The notes below the pieces were generated by a model, which was given only the letters and a program-made list of their open reading frames with translations, made no database searches and was not told the origin of the DNA. Of a stretch of DNA of 5,104 nucleotides, positions 4,489 through 5,104 are shown in pieces; the stretch's first letter is position 1; each line of letters opens with the position of its first letter. The stretch lies in contig CANBTK010000220.1 in NCBI GenBank assembly GCA_947372365.1, positions 1-5,104 of the forward strand, in the 5' to 3' direction. The translations under genes were made by a program, and so were the position numbers. The stretch comes from Flavipsychrobacter stenotrophus (GTDB lineage Bacteria > Bacteroidota > Bacteroidia > Chitinophagales > Chitinophagaceae).

Positions 4489-5104
4489 ATGACGCACCGC
4501 ATCTCCAAAATACTGGTAGTAATTTGTTGGGTATCCTTTATGTTTTCTTCGTGCTCTAAAAAGTACAGTTCTGACGATACTTTGGCAGCCCAATATTCCC
4601 CATCCATAATTATGGGTAGCGATAACCATATTTTGTATGGGCTTCACCCGGTTACGGGCTTAAAGAACTGGGAATTAGGCCTTCCTAACTCGGTTTACGC
4701 TTCGCCACTGGTTTACCAGGGCAGGCTTTATGTTGGCACTGCGCCAATAGCTTCGTCAGGTGGCTTCCCTTGCGATACATTGTATAAAATTAACCCTAAA
4801 ACCGGCAAGATAGTTTGGCGCATGTTTATACCGGGCCCATCGGGCACGTATAGCATTATGGCTACTCCTATTGCTGATGGCAAGACCATTTACATGGCTG
4901 GTACAAACGGCTTTTTGTATTCAATTGACACTACTACCACTACCGCTGCACCAACAACTATTAACTGGTCAGTTGCAACTGATGGCTCGCCTATCATTTC
5001 ATCGCCTGTTATTTTTGGTAGTTATATCTACGTAGCTACCCAGGCTGGCAACATCTATTCGTTCGATAAGGCTACCGGATATCCTGCCAGCCCAACACCC
5101 AACG
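4489..5104 (+). CDS. Lipoprotein with PQQ/BamB-like beta-propeller repeats, 3' end outside the window
   Basis: 205 codons are visible and the frame stays open to the right edge. The N-terminus MTHRISK plus a hydrophobic stretch (8-19) and lipobox FSSC (C22), followed by SKKYSSDD, mark an outer-membrane or surface lipoprotein. From about residue 38 the sequence repeats the propeller pattern SxPxxxxGxxYxxTxxGxxYxxDxxTGxxxW in degenerate form: LYGLHPVTGLKNWELG (49-64) with YASPLVYQGRLYVGT (70-84); LYKINPKTGKIVW (98-110) with MATPIADGKTIYMAGTNGFLYSID (124-147); and SSPVIFGSYIYVATQAGNIYSFDKATG (171-197). A Thr-rich linker (148-157) separates two units. Three to four blades are seen; a full propeller would need seven or eight. 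Such proteins act as scaffolds (BamB) or, if PQQ is bound, dehydrogenases; no dehydrogenase residues can be judged here. The in-frame ATG at 4477 is an alternative start, adding MFPI; 4489 gives the more usual signal peptide. Confidence 0.88.
   Translation, partial: MTHRISKILVVICWVSFMFSSCSKKYSSDDTLAAQYSPSIIMGSDNHILYGLHPVTGLKNWELGLPNSVYASPLVYQGRLYVGTAPIASSGGFPCDTLYKINPKTGKIVWRMFIPGPSGTYSIMATPIADGKTIYMAGTNGFLYSIDTTTTTAAPTTINWSVATDGSPIISSPVIFGSYIYVATQAGNIYSFDKATGYPASPTPN

Noticed and set aside
4372..4647. 91-codon minus-strand frame
   Set aside because: It is antisense to the lipoprotein start and reads through the terminator hairpin; the opposite strand has a clear signal peptide and propeller repeats.

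Overview
The window looks like chromosomal DNA from a Bacteroidota bacterium, probably of the Chitinophagales/Chitinophagaceae type. The phylum call rests on three things: a canonical Bacteroidota promoter (TTTG, 19 bp, TAnnTTTG) upstream of rpsU; A/T-rich start regions without Shine-Dalgarno sequences at every gene except rpsU; and the cluster of rpsU, a Xer-type recombinase gene and hpf. The order/family level is a guess from protein flavour.

The left half (1-2405) lies on the minus strand. Transcription would run from a small secreted lipoprotein with a Cys/Asp/Asn motif (1845-2405), across a 9-nt gap into riboflavin synthase (ribE, 1239-1835). After a 107-nt gap comes a large multi-pass membrane protein of the GT-C/ArnT-PMT-like kind (1131 down to the left edge, 3' end missing). 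No FMN riboswitch is visible near ribE. A 420-bp intergenic region (2406-2825) separates the two divergent halves. It holds the rpsU promoter, a probable promoter for the lipoprotein gene, a stand-alone promoter-like box, small inverted repeats and an 11-bp direct repeat.

The right half (2826-5104) lies on the plus strand. It carries rpsU (bS21), a XerC/XerD-type tyrosine recombinase and hpf/raiA (ribosome hibernation factor), closed by a strong intrinsic terminator at 4374-4410. After this comes a separate gene, cut by the right edge, for a lipoprotein with PQQ/BamB-like beta-propeller repeats.

I see no mobile element, CRISPR array, RNA gene or defence system. The points most worth following are regulatory. 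The rpsU leader carries an SD-like sequence that no other start in the window has, which fits the bS21 autoregulation described for Bacteroidota. A perfect 14-bp inverted repeat ends 7 nt before the recombinase start and could be an rpsU terminator/attenuator or an operator. The lipoprotein upstream of ribE belongs to no family I can name.
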